A DNA stretch of 64,000 nucleotides from assembly GCA_964640125.1 (NCBI GenBank), contig CAZXGG010000003.1, positions 1-64,000 on the forward strand. Reading direction: 5' to 3'. Below, in pieces: positions 46,372-54,819 of the stretch. Below the pieces are notes generated by a model, which worked only from the letters and a program-made list of their open reading frames with translations, had not been told where the DNA came from and did not search any database. Made by a program: the position numbers and the translations under genes. Every line of letters starts with the position of its first letter. Positions within the stretch are counted from its first letter, which is position 1. Source of the DNA: G020353115 sp964640125. GTDB lineage: Bacteria > Bacteroidota > Bacteroidia > Bacteroidales > VadinHA17.

Positions 46372-47565
46372 ATGACCAACACACACAGGAGCATCATCCA
46401 CATTGACCTGGACACATTCTTTGTATCGGTTGAACGGTTGAAGAACAGTGCATTTGAAGGGAAGCCGGTCATTATTGGAGGCACATCAGACCGGGGGGTT
46501 GTTGCCTGTTGCAGTTATGAAGCGCGGCTGTTTGGCGTACGTTCTGCCATGCCCATGAAGCTGGCCAGGGGGTTATGTCCCGATGGCCTTGTGATCCGGG
46601 GTGATATGGAGCTTTATAGCAACTATTCCGATATGGTCACGGAGATCATTGCCGAAAAGGCTCCTGTTTATGAAAAGGCTTCTGTGGATGAGCATTACAT
46701 CGACATTACAGGAATGGACCGGTTTTTTGGCTCCCTGAAATGGTCCCGGGAATTGCGGCTGACCATCATAAAGCAGACGGGATTACCCATTTCTCTTGGA
46801 TTATCAGTCAATAAAACCGTGTCTAAGATCGCCACCGGTGAAGCCAAACCCAATGGGGAACTGGAAGTGCCGGATGATCGGGTAAAGGCTTTCCTGTCAC
46901 CTCTCTCCATCGGCAAAATACCCATGATCGGGGACAAAACATTCCATTTGCTGCGCTCGATGGGAGTTTCAACCATTGACACACTGAGCCGGATACCGGT
47001 TGAAATGATGGAGCGTGTGCTTGGGAAAAACGGGATCGTGATCTGGAAGAAAGCAAACGGCATTGATCCCACTCCTGTCATTCATTACTCCGAACAACAG
47101 TCGATCAGCACGGAAAGAACTTTTGACAAGGACAGCATTGATGTAGCAAAGATGAACCAGTTGCTGGTAAGCATGGTGGAGAAAATCGCATTCGAGTTAA
47201 GGCAGAAGGAGAAACTGACTTCCTGCGTGAGTGTTAAAATAAGGTACTCCAACTTCGATACGCATACACTGCAGAAGCGTATTCCCTATACTTCGTTCGA
47301 TCATATACTGATTGAGACAGCCAAAGAGCTTTTTGCCCGGTTGTATCAGCGCAGGATGCTGATCCGCCTGATTGGTGTGCGCTTCAGTCACCTGGTCCGG
47401 GGAGTCCAGCAATTAAACATGTTTGAAGACACACCGGAAATGGTGCGGTTATACCTGGCAATGGATAAACTGAGAAGACGTTACGGCAGGAAAGCAGTGA
47501 AGAGAGCGGTAGGAGTACCGACACGGGAAGAGATTGAAGCCCGCATCAGGGCAGATGCATGTTAA
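46372..47565 (+). CDS. dinB: Y-family DNA polymerase (DinB/ImuB-like)
   Basis: About 397 aa from the ATG at 46372 (a TTG at 46363 is possible). Motifs: IIHIDLDTFFVSVERL (catalytic Asp residues), VVACCSYEARLFGVRSAMP, and KASVDEHYIDITGMDRFFG with the SxDE acidic pair. The catalytic aspartates and glutamate are present, so it should be active, unlike ImuB proteins that have lost them. The little-finger domain fills the rest. It copies past DNA lesions with low fidelity. It is followed after 85 bases by a DnaE2-like gene, reproducing the repressor, Y-polymerase, DnaE2 mutagenesis cassette. Confidence 0.9.
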   Translation: MTNTHRSIIHIDLDTFFVSVERLKNSAFEGKPVIIGGTSDRGVVACCSYEARLFGVRSAMPMKLARGLCPDGLVIRGDMELYSNYSDMVTEIIAEKAPVYEKASVDEHYIDITGMDRFFGSLKWSRELRLTIIKQTGLPISLGLSVNKTVSKIATGEAKPNGELEVPDDRVKAFLSPLSIGKIPMIGDKTFHLLRSMGVSTIDTLSRIPVEMMERVLGKNGIVIWKKANGIDPTPVIHYSEQQSISTERTFDKDSIDVAKMNQLLVSMVEKIAFELRQKEKLTSCVSVKIRYSNFDTHTLQKRIPYTSFDHILIETAKELFARLYQRRMLIRLIGVRFSHLVRGVQQLNMFEDTPEMVRLYLAMDKLRRRYGRKAVKRAVGVPTREEIEARIRADAC

Positions 47566-47651
47566 TAGTTAAATGTTAATAGTTAATAGTTATAAGTTAA
47601 CAGGAACCAGAAACCAGAAACCAGGAACCAGAAACCAGAAACCAGAAACCA
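47561..47651 (+). repeat. Continuous 7-bp repeat filling the dinB-dnaE2 spacer, 13 units
   Basis: Six GTTAAnn-type units (GTTAATA, GTTAAAT, GTTAATA, GTTAATA, GTTATAA, GTTAACA) pass in phase into seven (G)GAACCA/GAAACCA units. The array starts inside the dinB stop region and its last A is the A of the dnaE2 ATG. A change by one unit would alter the spacer by 7 bases. Confidence 0.85.
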
Positions 47652-50596
47652 TGTATTTAAACACCCACTCATACTATAGTCTGCGATACGGCACCTTATC
47701 GGTAGAGGCGCTGGTTAAAGAAGCGGGAAAACACGGAATTGAAATCATGGCGTTGACCGACATCAACAACTCGACCGGGGTATTGGATTTTGTTAAGTGT
47801 TGTACGAAAGAAGGCATTCAGCCGATTGCCGGGATAGAATTCAGGGAGAAAGACCGGTTGTTGTACGTGGGTCTTGCCCGAAATAGCGAAGGATTTATGG
47901 AATTGAACGAATTCCTGAGTTTTCACAACATATCGGGAGAGCCCCTCCCCCATTCATCTCCTCCTTTTCAACAGGTTATTGTCATTTATCCCTTTGGTTC
48001 CAGGTCATTCACGGAGCTGAAGGAAAACGAATACCTGGGGATCCGTCCCCAGTCGGTCAGGAAGCTTCTATCCCTGGAACAAAGCCACAACCTGGCAAAG
48101 CTGGTTGTCCAGCAACCCGTCAGTTACATCAACAACACCGGCTTTGTTCTGCACCAGCACCTCCGCGCGATAAGCCATAATACCCTGCTAACCAAAATCA
48201 GACCGGGTGAAGAGGCCGCTGTTTTTGAAACATTCATACCACCGGATGAGTTGCGAAAGGCATTTGAACGGTACCCAATGATCATCCGAAATACGGAAGA
48301 ACTGATAGCAACCTGCTCCTTCAGTTTTGATTTCAAAAGCTACAAGAACAGGAAGAGTTTCACCGGGAACCGTTATGACGATAAAATGCTATTGGAAAAG
48401 CTGGCACTGGATGGACTGGAATACCGGTATGGGAAGGATAATGCGGAAGCGAAAAGAAGGGTTTTATACGAGCTGGAGATCATTGACCGGCTGGGTTTTT
48501 CCTCCTATTTCCTGATCACATGGGACATTATCCGCTATTCGCTGAACCGCGGTTTTTATCACGTCGGACGGGGAAGCGGTGCCAACTCCATTGTTGCTTA
48601 CTGTCTCAAGATCACCGATGTAGATCCCATTGAGCTGGATCTCTATTTCGAACGTTTCATTAATCCCAAACGCACCAGCCCGCCGGATTTTGATATCGAT
48701 TATTCCTGGAAAGAGCGGGATGAAGTTCTCGATTATATTTTTAAACGATACGGACGAAAGCACACGGCACTGCTTGGTACAATGTCGACATTCAGGGGGA
48801 AATCGATCATCAGGGAACTGGGTAAGGTCTATGGGTTGCCAAAGGCTGAAATAGATTCCCTGATCGAAAACCCCGAATCAGCGATGAATCAGAACGAAGT
48901 TACCAATAAGATTTTTACCATCGGGCAATATCTGGCAGACTTTCCCAATCTTCGAAGCATCCATGCCGGCGGAGTATTGATCTCCGAAAAACCAATTACC
49001 TGCTATACTGCTCTGGATATGCCTCCAAAGGGCTACCCCACTACCCAGTGGGATATGTATGTTGCTGAAGAGATTGGTTTTGAAAAGCTCGATATATTGA
49101 GCCAGCGGGGTATCGGTCATATTAAAGAGGGGGTGGAGATCATCAGAAAAAACCGTGGTGTTCGTGTCGACATCCATGCGATACAGGAGTTCAAGCAGGA
49201 TAAAAAAGTGGTCGATCAGTTGAAAAACGGTGAAACCAATGGCTGTTTTTACATTGAAAGCCCAGCAATGCGTGGTTTGCTGAAGAAATTGAATTGTGAT
49301 AACTACCGCGGGCTGGTTGCTGCCAGCTCGGTGATCCGGCCGGGTGTTGCACGTTCCGGCATGATGAGGGAGTATATCCATCGCTTTCACCATCCCAATG
49401 ATTTCAAATACCTTCATCCTGTGATGGAAGAGCAGCTATCGGAAACGTTTGGTGTTATGGTTTACCAGGAGGATGTGCTGAAGATCTGTCATCATTTCGC
49501 AGGACTGGATCTGTCTGATGCCGATGTGCTCAGGCGGGCGATGAGCGGAAAGCACCGTTCAAAAGACGAATTCAAGCGAATTGTCGATAAATTCTTTCAC
49601 AACTGCAGCGAGCGTGGTCATTCTGAAAACATTACCAGGGAGGTCTGGCGCTGGATCGAATCGTTTGCCGGTTATTCGTTTTCAAAAGCCCATTCGGCTT
49701 CCTATGCGGTTGAAAGTTTCCAGAGCCTCTACCTGAAATCCCATTTCCCCCTGGAATTCATGGTGGCTGTTATCAATAACTTCGGAGGGTTTTACCGTCC
49801 ATGGGTCTATGTGAATGAAGCAAAACGTTATGGCGCCAACATTGAACTGCCGTGTGTGAACCGCAGCCATTACCTGACAACCATTTGTGGCCAGGATATC
49901 CATATCGGTCTGGTACACATTCAAAACCTGGAAACAAGGGTCGGACATATCATTCCTGAAGAACGCATGAAAAACGGAGAATACCGGGGAATTGAAGATT
50001 TCCTGCAACGCGTGCCCATCGGGATCGAACAGATGATCCTTCTTATCCGGGTTGATGCATTCCGGTTTACTAATAAGAGTAAAAAACAACTGCTCTGGGA
50101 AACCCACCTGCTGCTTGGAAAGACCAAACCAGCTGCCCATGCTTTGAGCCTTTTCAGGGTTGAAAGAAAAAATTACCCGCTGCCTCCGCTTATCCAGGAT
50201 CGGATTGAAGATGCGTATGACGAGGTGGAACTGCTTGGTTTCCCGGTCTCGCTCTCCCACTTCGACCTGCTAAAAACCCGATTCCGTGGAGATTGTAAAG
50301 CAAAAGAGCTGTTGGATAATGTTGGTAAGATCGTGCGAATGGTGGGACATCTGGTAACGATTAAATACATTAAAACAGTGAAGAACGAGTGGATGCATTT
50401 TGCTGCTTTTATCGATTCGGATGGTGAATTTTTTGATACCGTCCATTTTCCACAATCACTGAAGAAATATAGCTTCAGAGGAAGTGGAAGCTACCTGATC
50501 CGGGGAAAAGTGGTTGAAGAGTTTGGATTCCCCAGCCTGGAAGTGGAAAAGATGGCTAAATTGCCGGTTATCCCGGACCCGAGATATAGAAGTTAA
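47651..50596 (+). CDS. dnaE2: DNA polymerase III alpha subunit, DnaE2/ImuC type
   Basis: 981 aa, shorter than the replicative DnaE of this phylum (over 1150). The N-terminal PHP domain is partly altered (YLNTHSYYSLRYGTLS). The polymerase domain has GRGSGANSIVAYCLKITDVD and the catalytic PPDFDIDYSWKERDEVLDYI. A helix-hairpin-helix and OB-type C-terminus follow. In DnaE2 systems it extends lesion-opposite primers made with help from a Y-family protein. I use the ATG at 47651, where homology begins; the longer reading starts in the 7-bp repeat and is not credible. The last 100 residues fit the OB fold (VRMVGHLVTIKYIKTVKNEW). Confidence 0.88.
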   Translation: MYLNTHSYYSLRYGTLSVEALVKEAGKHGIEIMALTDINNSTGVLDFVKCCTKEGIQPIAGIEFREKDRLLYVGLARNSEGFMELNEFLSFHNISGEPLPHSSPPFQQVIVIYPFGSRSFTELKENEYLGIRPQSVRKLLSLEQSHNLAKLVVQQPVSYINNTGFVLHQHLRAISHNTLLTKIRPGEEAAVFETFIPPDELRKAFERYPMIIRNTEELIATCSFSFDFKSYKNRKSFTGNRYDDKMLLEKLALDGLEYRYGKDNAEAKRRVLYELEIIDRLGFSSYFLITWDIIRYSLNRGFYHVGRGSGANSIVAYCLKITDVDPIELDLYFERFINPKRTSPPDFDIDYSWKERDEVLDYIFKRYGRKHTALLGTMSTFRGKSIIRELGKVYGLPKAEIDSLIENPESAMNQNEVTNKIFTIGQYLADFPNLRSIHAGGVLISEKPITCYTALDMPPKGYPTTQWDMYVAEEIGFEKLDILSQRGIGHIKEGVEIIRKNRGVRVDIHAIQEFKQDKKVVDQLKNGETNGCFYIESPAMRGLLKKLNCDNYRGLVAASSVIRPGVARSGMMREYIHRFHHPNDFKYLHPVMEEQLSETFGVMVYQEDVLKICHHFAGLDLSDADVLRRAMSGKHRSKDEFKRIVDKFFHNCSERGHSENITREVWRWIESFAGYSFSKAHSASYAVESFQSLYLKSHFPLEFMVAVINNFGGFYRPWVYVNEAKRYGANIELPCVNRSHYLTTICGQDIHIGLVHIQNLETRVGHIIPEERMKNGEYRGIEDFLQRVPIGIEQMILLIRVDAFRFTNKSKKQLLWETHLLLGKTKPAAHALSLFRVERKNYPLPPLIQDRIEDAYDEVELLGFPVSLSHFDLLKTRFRGDCKAKELLDNVGKIVRMVGHLVTIKYIKTVKNEWMHFAAFIDSDGEFFDTVHFPQSLKKYSFRGSGSYLIRGKVVEEFGFPSLEVEKMAKLPVIPDPRYRS

Positions 50597-50668
50597 ATGT
50601 TACGTGTTAATGGTTAATAGTCTGTACCCAATTACCATTAACAATTAACTACTAACGATTAACTAACA
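50592..50668. repeat. Two 7-bp repeat runs in opposite orientation
   Basis: GTTAAAT, GTTACGT, GTTAATG, GTTAATA (50592-50619) are followed by ACCATTA, ACAATTA, ACTACTA, ACGATTA, ACTAACA (50634-50668), which read as the same kind of unit on the other strand. Confidence 0.7.
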
Positions 50669-50700
50669 TCTACCGAAGGCATGACCTTCGGTAGATGTTA
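50664..50700. terminator. Perfect 16-bp hairpin between convergent dnaE2 and prsW-like genes
   Basis: TAACATCTACCGAAGG (50664-50679) pairs fully with CCTTCGGTAGATGTTA (50685-50700) around CATGA. It ends one base before the stop codon of the PrsW-like gene. It probably ends transcripts from both sides, although no U-tract is present. Confidence 0.55.
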
Positions 50701-51399
50701 CTAATCCCCCGTCAGATCACTCCTCTCCTCCTCAACCGGTTTAAAAATGGACCGGTCTGAGAGGTTTTTCATCCTGCGAAAACCATAGGTCCAGAGGTAA
50801 ATGATAAAGGGTACGAAAAATACCAGGAAAACCGGTTTTTCAGCCATTAGGAAAAAATCATAAAATCCATGCAATAGAAAGGGAAGTAAAAAAGCCAGAA
50901 ACAACTGTTTCCTCCTCTCTTCCGGGTAAAATCTCGCCAGACCAAACCGGTATCCCATGACAATACCAAACAGGGCGTGAGCAGGGACAGCAGTGACTGC
51001 CCTCACCAAACCAATTTTATAACCGTGCTCCAGCACATAAAAGATGTTTTCCACCCCCGCAAAACCCAGGGATATGAAAACGGCATATACGATTCCGTCA
51101 AACTTTTCATTGAAATGACGGCTTCTCCAGATGATCAGCAGAAATGCCAGGTACTTGAACAATTCTTCTGTAAGGCCTGCCGTGATAAATGCCCTGTACC
51201 CTGCGTAAGCTAAACCATGCAGCGAATAATTGAAATGTTCAAAAAAATTTTCAACAAGGATAATGGGCAACGTAATACCAATTCCGATCAGCAGGGATCT
51301 GAACAGGAGACTAAAGGGCTCTTTCTCATACTTATCCCTGAAATAGATGTAAAAGGCAATGATGAATACCGGCGCAAGAGCTAAAAAGATCAGTTTCAC
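50701..51399 (-). CDS. PrsW-family intramembrane metalloprotease-like protein
   Basis: 232 aa with about seven membrane helices. Motifs EELFKYLAFL (EExxK), FAGVENIFYVLEHG (ExxxN/H region) and AHALFGIVMGY (HxxxG) are the PrsW/CPBP-related metal-binding set. In Bacillus PrsW cleaves an anti-sigma factor; no anti-sigma gene is adjacent here. The start is a GTG at 51399, because a stop codon lies just upstream in frame and no ATG precedes the first helix. Confidence 0.85.
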   Translation of the reverse strand: MKLIFLALAPVFIIAFYIYFRDKYEKEPFSLLFRSLLIGIGITLPIILVENFFEHFNYSLHGLAYAGYRAFITAGLTEELFKYLAFLLIIWRSRHFNEKFDGIVYAVFISLGFAGVENIFYVLEHGYKIGLVRAVTAVPAHALFGIVMGYRFGLARFYPEERRKQLFLAFLLPFLLHGFYDFFLMAEKPVFLVFFVPFIIYLWTYGFRRMKNLSDRSIFKPVEEERSDLTGD

Positions 51400-51413
51400 A
51401 AGGAAAGGAGGGA

Positions 51414-51476
51414 GTTATTAGTTATAAGTTAAAAGTTATAAGTTATAAGTTATAAGTTAAAAGTTATAAGTTGTTG
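51414..51476. repeat. 7-bp periodic repeat, nine units
   Basis: Units are mostly GTTATAA and GTTAAAA, beginning with GTTATTA and ending in GTTGTTG, in the spacer upstream of the PrsW-like gene. Two small hairpins follow: GTGCCGCAGGCAC and CGCCTTTGGCG (51490-51513). Confidence 0.8.
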
Positions 51477-51531
51477 GATGTTGAGCGTTGTGCCGCAGGC
51501 ACGCCTTTGGCGAAAGTTGAATGTTGATAGA

Positions 51532-52203
51532 TTACCATTCCCTGTAGAACGGATCATAGGTATTAAATCTTCCGGGATGGAACGGATCGGAATAGAAGTA
51601 GGGATTCATACCATTCGAGACATTGATTTGAGCTCCAATATGAAATGAATTGGCAATCCTGTAGTTGAATCCAAGCGAGTAACTCTCATAATTGCTGTTC
51701 ATCTGGTAAGGATATAATCCAAAGCTGTAATGGTTCATTTTTCCTTTGACAAATAAACCGTCTACAACTAATCGATCTGTAACCTGGTATGTTCCATACA
51801 GGTAGAATTGATACGATGGATCGTTTCCTGTGGTCATCATAGATTCGTTGGCGGTTGAACCTCCGACAGGATAGTTGTACAATATTGTTCCCCCGATATG
51901 GAGATCCAGTTTCGGAGAGATTTTATACCGTATGGAAGGTGATAGGTATGAGCTCATCATTGATCCGCTTCCACCAAAGCTGCTGAATGCCGTACCGATA
52001 TCCAGCCTGTAGTGAATTCTTGATCCGGTAATCTGCTCTGTATTGTTCTCCTGTTGAAGGTCATGAAAATATTTTTCAGAACCAGGTACAGGGGCATAAT
52101 AAGCATCAGGATGATGCAACATATGCTGTGCTGCTCCATTTAATCCGGCAAGCAGGAAAAGGGAGATTACGATATACCCACTCATTTTTTTAACACGAAC
52201 CAT
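51532..52203 (-). CDS. Small exported beta-barrel protein
   Basis: About 223 aa with a signal peptide (YIVISLFLLAGLNGAAQ). Mature strands such as HYRLDIGTAFSSFGG, LSPSIRYKISPKLDLHIGG and YSLGFNYRIANSFHIGAQIN indicate an outer-membrane barrel. The family is not recognised. The ATG at 52203 is used; an inner ATG at 52185 is also possible. It lies downstream of the Rel gene on the same strand, 95 bases away. Confidence 0.65.
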   Translation of the reverse strand: MVRVKKMSGYIVISLFLLAGLNGAAQHMLHHPDAYYAPVPGSEKYFHDLQQENNTEQITGSRIHYRLDIGTAFSSFGGSGSMMSSYLSPSIRYKISPKLDLHIGGTILYNYPVGGSTANESMMTTGNDPSYQFYLYGTYQVTDRLVVDGLFVKGKMNHYSFGLYPYQMNSNYESYSLGFNYRIANSFHIGAQINVSNGMNPYFYSDPFHPGRFNTYDPFYREW

Positions 52204-52301
52204 CACCGTAAACGTTCAATTTCAACATCTAAAGGTATAGAAGAAAATAGTATTCTGCAAATAGTTGTTCCAATAAAAGCAGCAGCATATAAAATAGGCA
52301 A

Positions 52302-54518
52302 TCATTCCATTGCCGGTTCATCAAACCGGACTGCTTTCAACACTCCTTTTATTCTCAGAAATTTTCTCAGCAGGGCTTCAAGGTGTTTAGTGTCTGACAC
52401 AAAAACTTTTAAAACACCTTCAACCATACCATCTTTTGATTCAACGGATATGGATCTCATGGTGACTTTGCGGTCATCTGAGACCACATCGGAAATGCGG
52501 TTTACGATTCCAATCTCGTCAATTCCTGAAATTCTAATTACAGTATGAAAGGAAGACCTCCCGTCAGAATCGGTCCATTTGGCATTCAGCACCCGGTATG
52601 GATATTTGGTCAGCAACTGGTGTGCATTTGGACAGTCTGTTCGATGAATTTTAATTCCATCACTGATGGTTACAAAGGCAAATATTTCATCTCCAAGTAT
52701 CGGGTTACAGCATTTTGACAGTTTGTAATCCAGGTTTTTGACTTTATTATCAATAACCAGGTATTCCTCATACCTTACATCGCGCTCTAAGGATTCCCTG
52801 GCTACGAGATCATCGCTTTTTGGCACCGGTTTGGTTGTCTCTTTTTCTTCATTCCTCAGAAGAAAATTTTTCATCTCTCCAAGATCAATCTTTTCTATAG
52901 AGATCAGGTAATAAAGATCCTGGGATGTTTTGAGTTTATACTGGTGTAATAATCGTTTAACGTTTTCATCATTAAACGGGACTTTCCAGTTTCTGCATCT
53001 TCTTTTGACAATTTCTTTTCCTGTTTCTGCAAGCTTATACTTCTCTTCATTCAGTGCCTGTTTGATTTTTGTCTTAGCCTTTGAAGTGGCCACAAAGTTC
53101 AGCCAGTCTGATTTGGGTTTCTGGTTTTTGGAGGTTATTATTGCGATCTGGTCACCGTTCTGTAACTGGTGTCGGATAGAGACATTTTTATTGTTTACTT
53201 TACCACCGACGCAGGTAGAGCCGATCTCAGTATGAATTTCGAAGGCAAAATCAAGCAGTGTTGAACCTGCCGGAAGCTGTTTCAAATCTCCTTTAGGTGT
53301 AAAAACAAACACCTCATCCGTATAGAGGTTTAGTTTCACCTGATCGATAAAATCCGGTGATTCATACTCCTGGGTTTCAAGGATTTCTCGCATTCTCATC
53401 AACCATTCTTCAATCACATTTTCTGTTTTCAGCCCCTTGTATTTCCAGTGTGCTGCATATCCCTTTTCAGCAATTTCATTCATTCTCTCCGTTCGTATCT
53501 GGACTTCGACCCATCTTCCTCCGGGTCCCACCACCGTGGTATGGAGTGATTCATATCCATTCGTTTTGGGAACCGAAATCCAGTCCCGCAGTCGTTGCGG
53601 GTTGGGTTGATAGAGGTCGGTTACGTAGGAATAGACCTGCCAGCAATCGGCTTTTTCCCGTTCCGGTGAACTTTTAAGGATTATCCGGATAGCAAAAAGA
53701 TCAAACACCTCCTCGAATTCGAGGTTCTGGTTTTTCATCTTAAGCCAGATGGAGTGGATCGATTTGAGTCGCCCCTTAATTTCGAATGCATAACCGGCAT
53801 TTGAAAGGGTCTTTTTCAGTGGTTCGGAAAATTCTTTAATGAACCGATTACGGGAAGAAGTGGTCTCTTTCAGCTTTCGTGAGATGAACTGGTATTTTTT
53901 CGGATCCGTATATTTCATGGAAAGGTCTTCCAGCTCTGATTTGATATTGTACAGACCCAGGCGGTGTGAAAGCGGGGCATACAGGAAATAGGTTTCTGAA
54001 GCCACCTGAAGTTGTGTATCCTTCTTTACACTCTTCAGATTCCGCATGTATTCAAGCCGGTCAGCCAGTTTAATGAGAATAACGCGGACATCCGTTGCCA
54101 GGTTAAGCAGCAATTTCCGGAAATTTTCCGCTTGCAGGTGTGTTTTTTTTGTATCAATACCGGAAATTTTGGATAACCCGTTAAGGATCTGCCACACCTG
54201 TTCTCCAAACTGTTCTTTGATTGTCTCTTCAGGGAAACAGGGTTCATCCGTAAAATCATACAGGAGAGCACAAATGACGGATGGAGCTCCAAGTCCGATC
54301 TCCTCAACAACGATCCGGGCAACCGAGATAGCATGCAAGACATGCGGTTCTCCGGTTAGTGTCTTCTTCTTATGACAGAGTTCATTAGCGAGATTAAGGG
54401 CCTTTCTGATTTGTTTCAGATCATCCTTCTCAACCACCGGTTTAATGATCCTGATCAGGCTTTTATACCGGTTGGTGATCTCCCTGTCAAGCCATTCCTT
54501 GTTTTTTATCGAATCCAT
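52302..54518 (-). CDS. rel: RelA/SpoT-family (p)ppGpp synthetase with degenerate hydrolase domain
   Basis: 738 aa with the full domain order: HD hydrolase, synthetase, TGS (DEVFVFTPKGDLKQLPAGST), helical and zinc-finger-type (CCNPILGDEIFAFVT) and ACT (VIRISGIDEIGIVNRISDVV). The synthetase looks intact: PKTNGYESLHTTVVGPGG and EVQIRTERMNEIAEKG. The hydrolase HD motif reads ALLYDFTDEP instead of ALLHDVIEDT, so the metal-ligand His is Tyr and the Glu-Asp pair is Asp-Glu. The later Asn is also changed (LADRLEYMRN). It is therefore probably a RelA-like synthetase with no hydrolysis. A second, bifunctional Rel is expected elsewhere in the genome. Confidence 0.9.
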   Translation of the reverse strand: MDSIKNKEWLDREITNRYKSLIRIIKPVVEKDDLKQIRKALNLANELCHKKKTLTGEPHVLHAISVARIVVEEIGLGAPSVICALLYDFTDEPCFPEETIKEQFGEQVWQILNGLSKISGIDTKKTHLQAENFRKLLLNLATDVRVILIKLADRLEYMRNLKSVKKDTQLQVASETYFLYAPLSHRLGLYNIKSELEDLSMKYTDPKKYQFISRKLKETTSSRNRFIKEFSEPLKKTLSNAGYAFEIKGRLKSIHSIWLKMKNQNLEFEEVFDLFAIRIILKSSPEREKADCWQVYSYVTDLYQPNPQRLRDWISVPKTNGYESLHTTVVGPGGRWVEVQIRTERMNEIAEKGYAAHWKYKGLKTENVIEEWLMRMREILETQEYESPDFIDQVKLNLYTDEVFVFTPKGDLKQLPAGSTLLDFAFEIHTEIGSTCVGGKVNNKNVSIRHQLQNGDQIAIITSKNQKPKSDWLNFVATSKAKTKIKQALNEEKYKLAETGKEIVKRRCRNWKVPFNDENVKRLLHQYKLKTSQDLYYLISIEKIDLGEMKNFLLRNEEKETTKPVPKSDDLVARESLERDVRYEEYLVIDNKVKNLDYKLSKCCNPILGDEIFAFVTISDGIKIHRTDCPNAHQLLTKYPYRVLNAKWTDSDGRSSFHTVIRISGIDEIGIVNRISDVVSDDRKVTMRSISVESKDGMVEGVLKVFVSDTKHLEALLRKFLRIKGVLKAVRFDEPAME

Positions 54519-54540
54519 CCTCTGACATTCATATCTGCCG

Positions 54541-54548
54541 CAAAAATA
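54541..54548 (-). promoter_or_regulatory. -7 box of the rel gene
   Basis: CAAAAATA on the plus strand reads TATTTTTG on the minus strand, an exact TAnnTTTG match 23 bases before the ATG. The -33 element is unclear. Confidence 0.45.
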
Positions 54549-54819
54549 GGAAAATTAAGGTTATTTGTTAATTGTTATGCCGAAGGCATCGCTTACGGGA
54601 AAAGTTAATGGTTATTAACTCGGTGGAATTGCTTTTTACGCTCTTATAGATCCCAGGGAAAGATTAGACCTGCATCTATTTTGTTCGGATTACCCTGGAT
54701 AAGTGTAGGGCGACTTTCCAAGTCGCCAGTTTTTCGACTCAGGAGACCTGCCTGACGCAGGCAGGGTCGACCTACATTAGTTTTTGGAATGCCTGATTTC
54801 GAAGTTGGATGTTGATTCA
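54549..54819. other. Intergenic spacer with a composite palindromic element
   Basis: No gene. It contains TGCCGAAGGCA with a following GCTTACGG (54578-54600) and the composite palindrome at 54704-54776. Confidence 0.55.
54704..54776. repeat. Composite palindromic repeat (73 bp)
   Basis: The ends TGTAGGGCGAC (54704-54714) and GTCGACCTACA (54766-54776) form an inverted repeat with one mismatch. Inside are GGCGACTT-TCC-AAGTCGCC (54709-54727) and CCTGCCTG-ACG-CAGGCAGG (54747-54765). It looks like a non-autonomous element or repeat unit. Confidence 0.6.
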
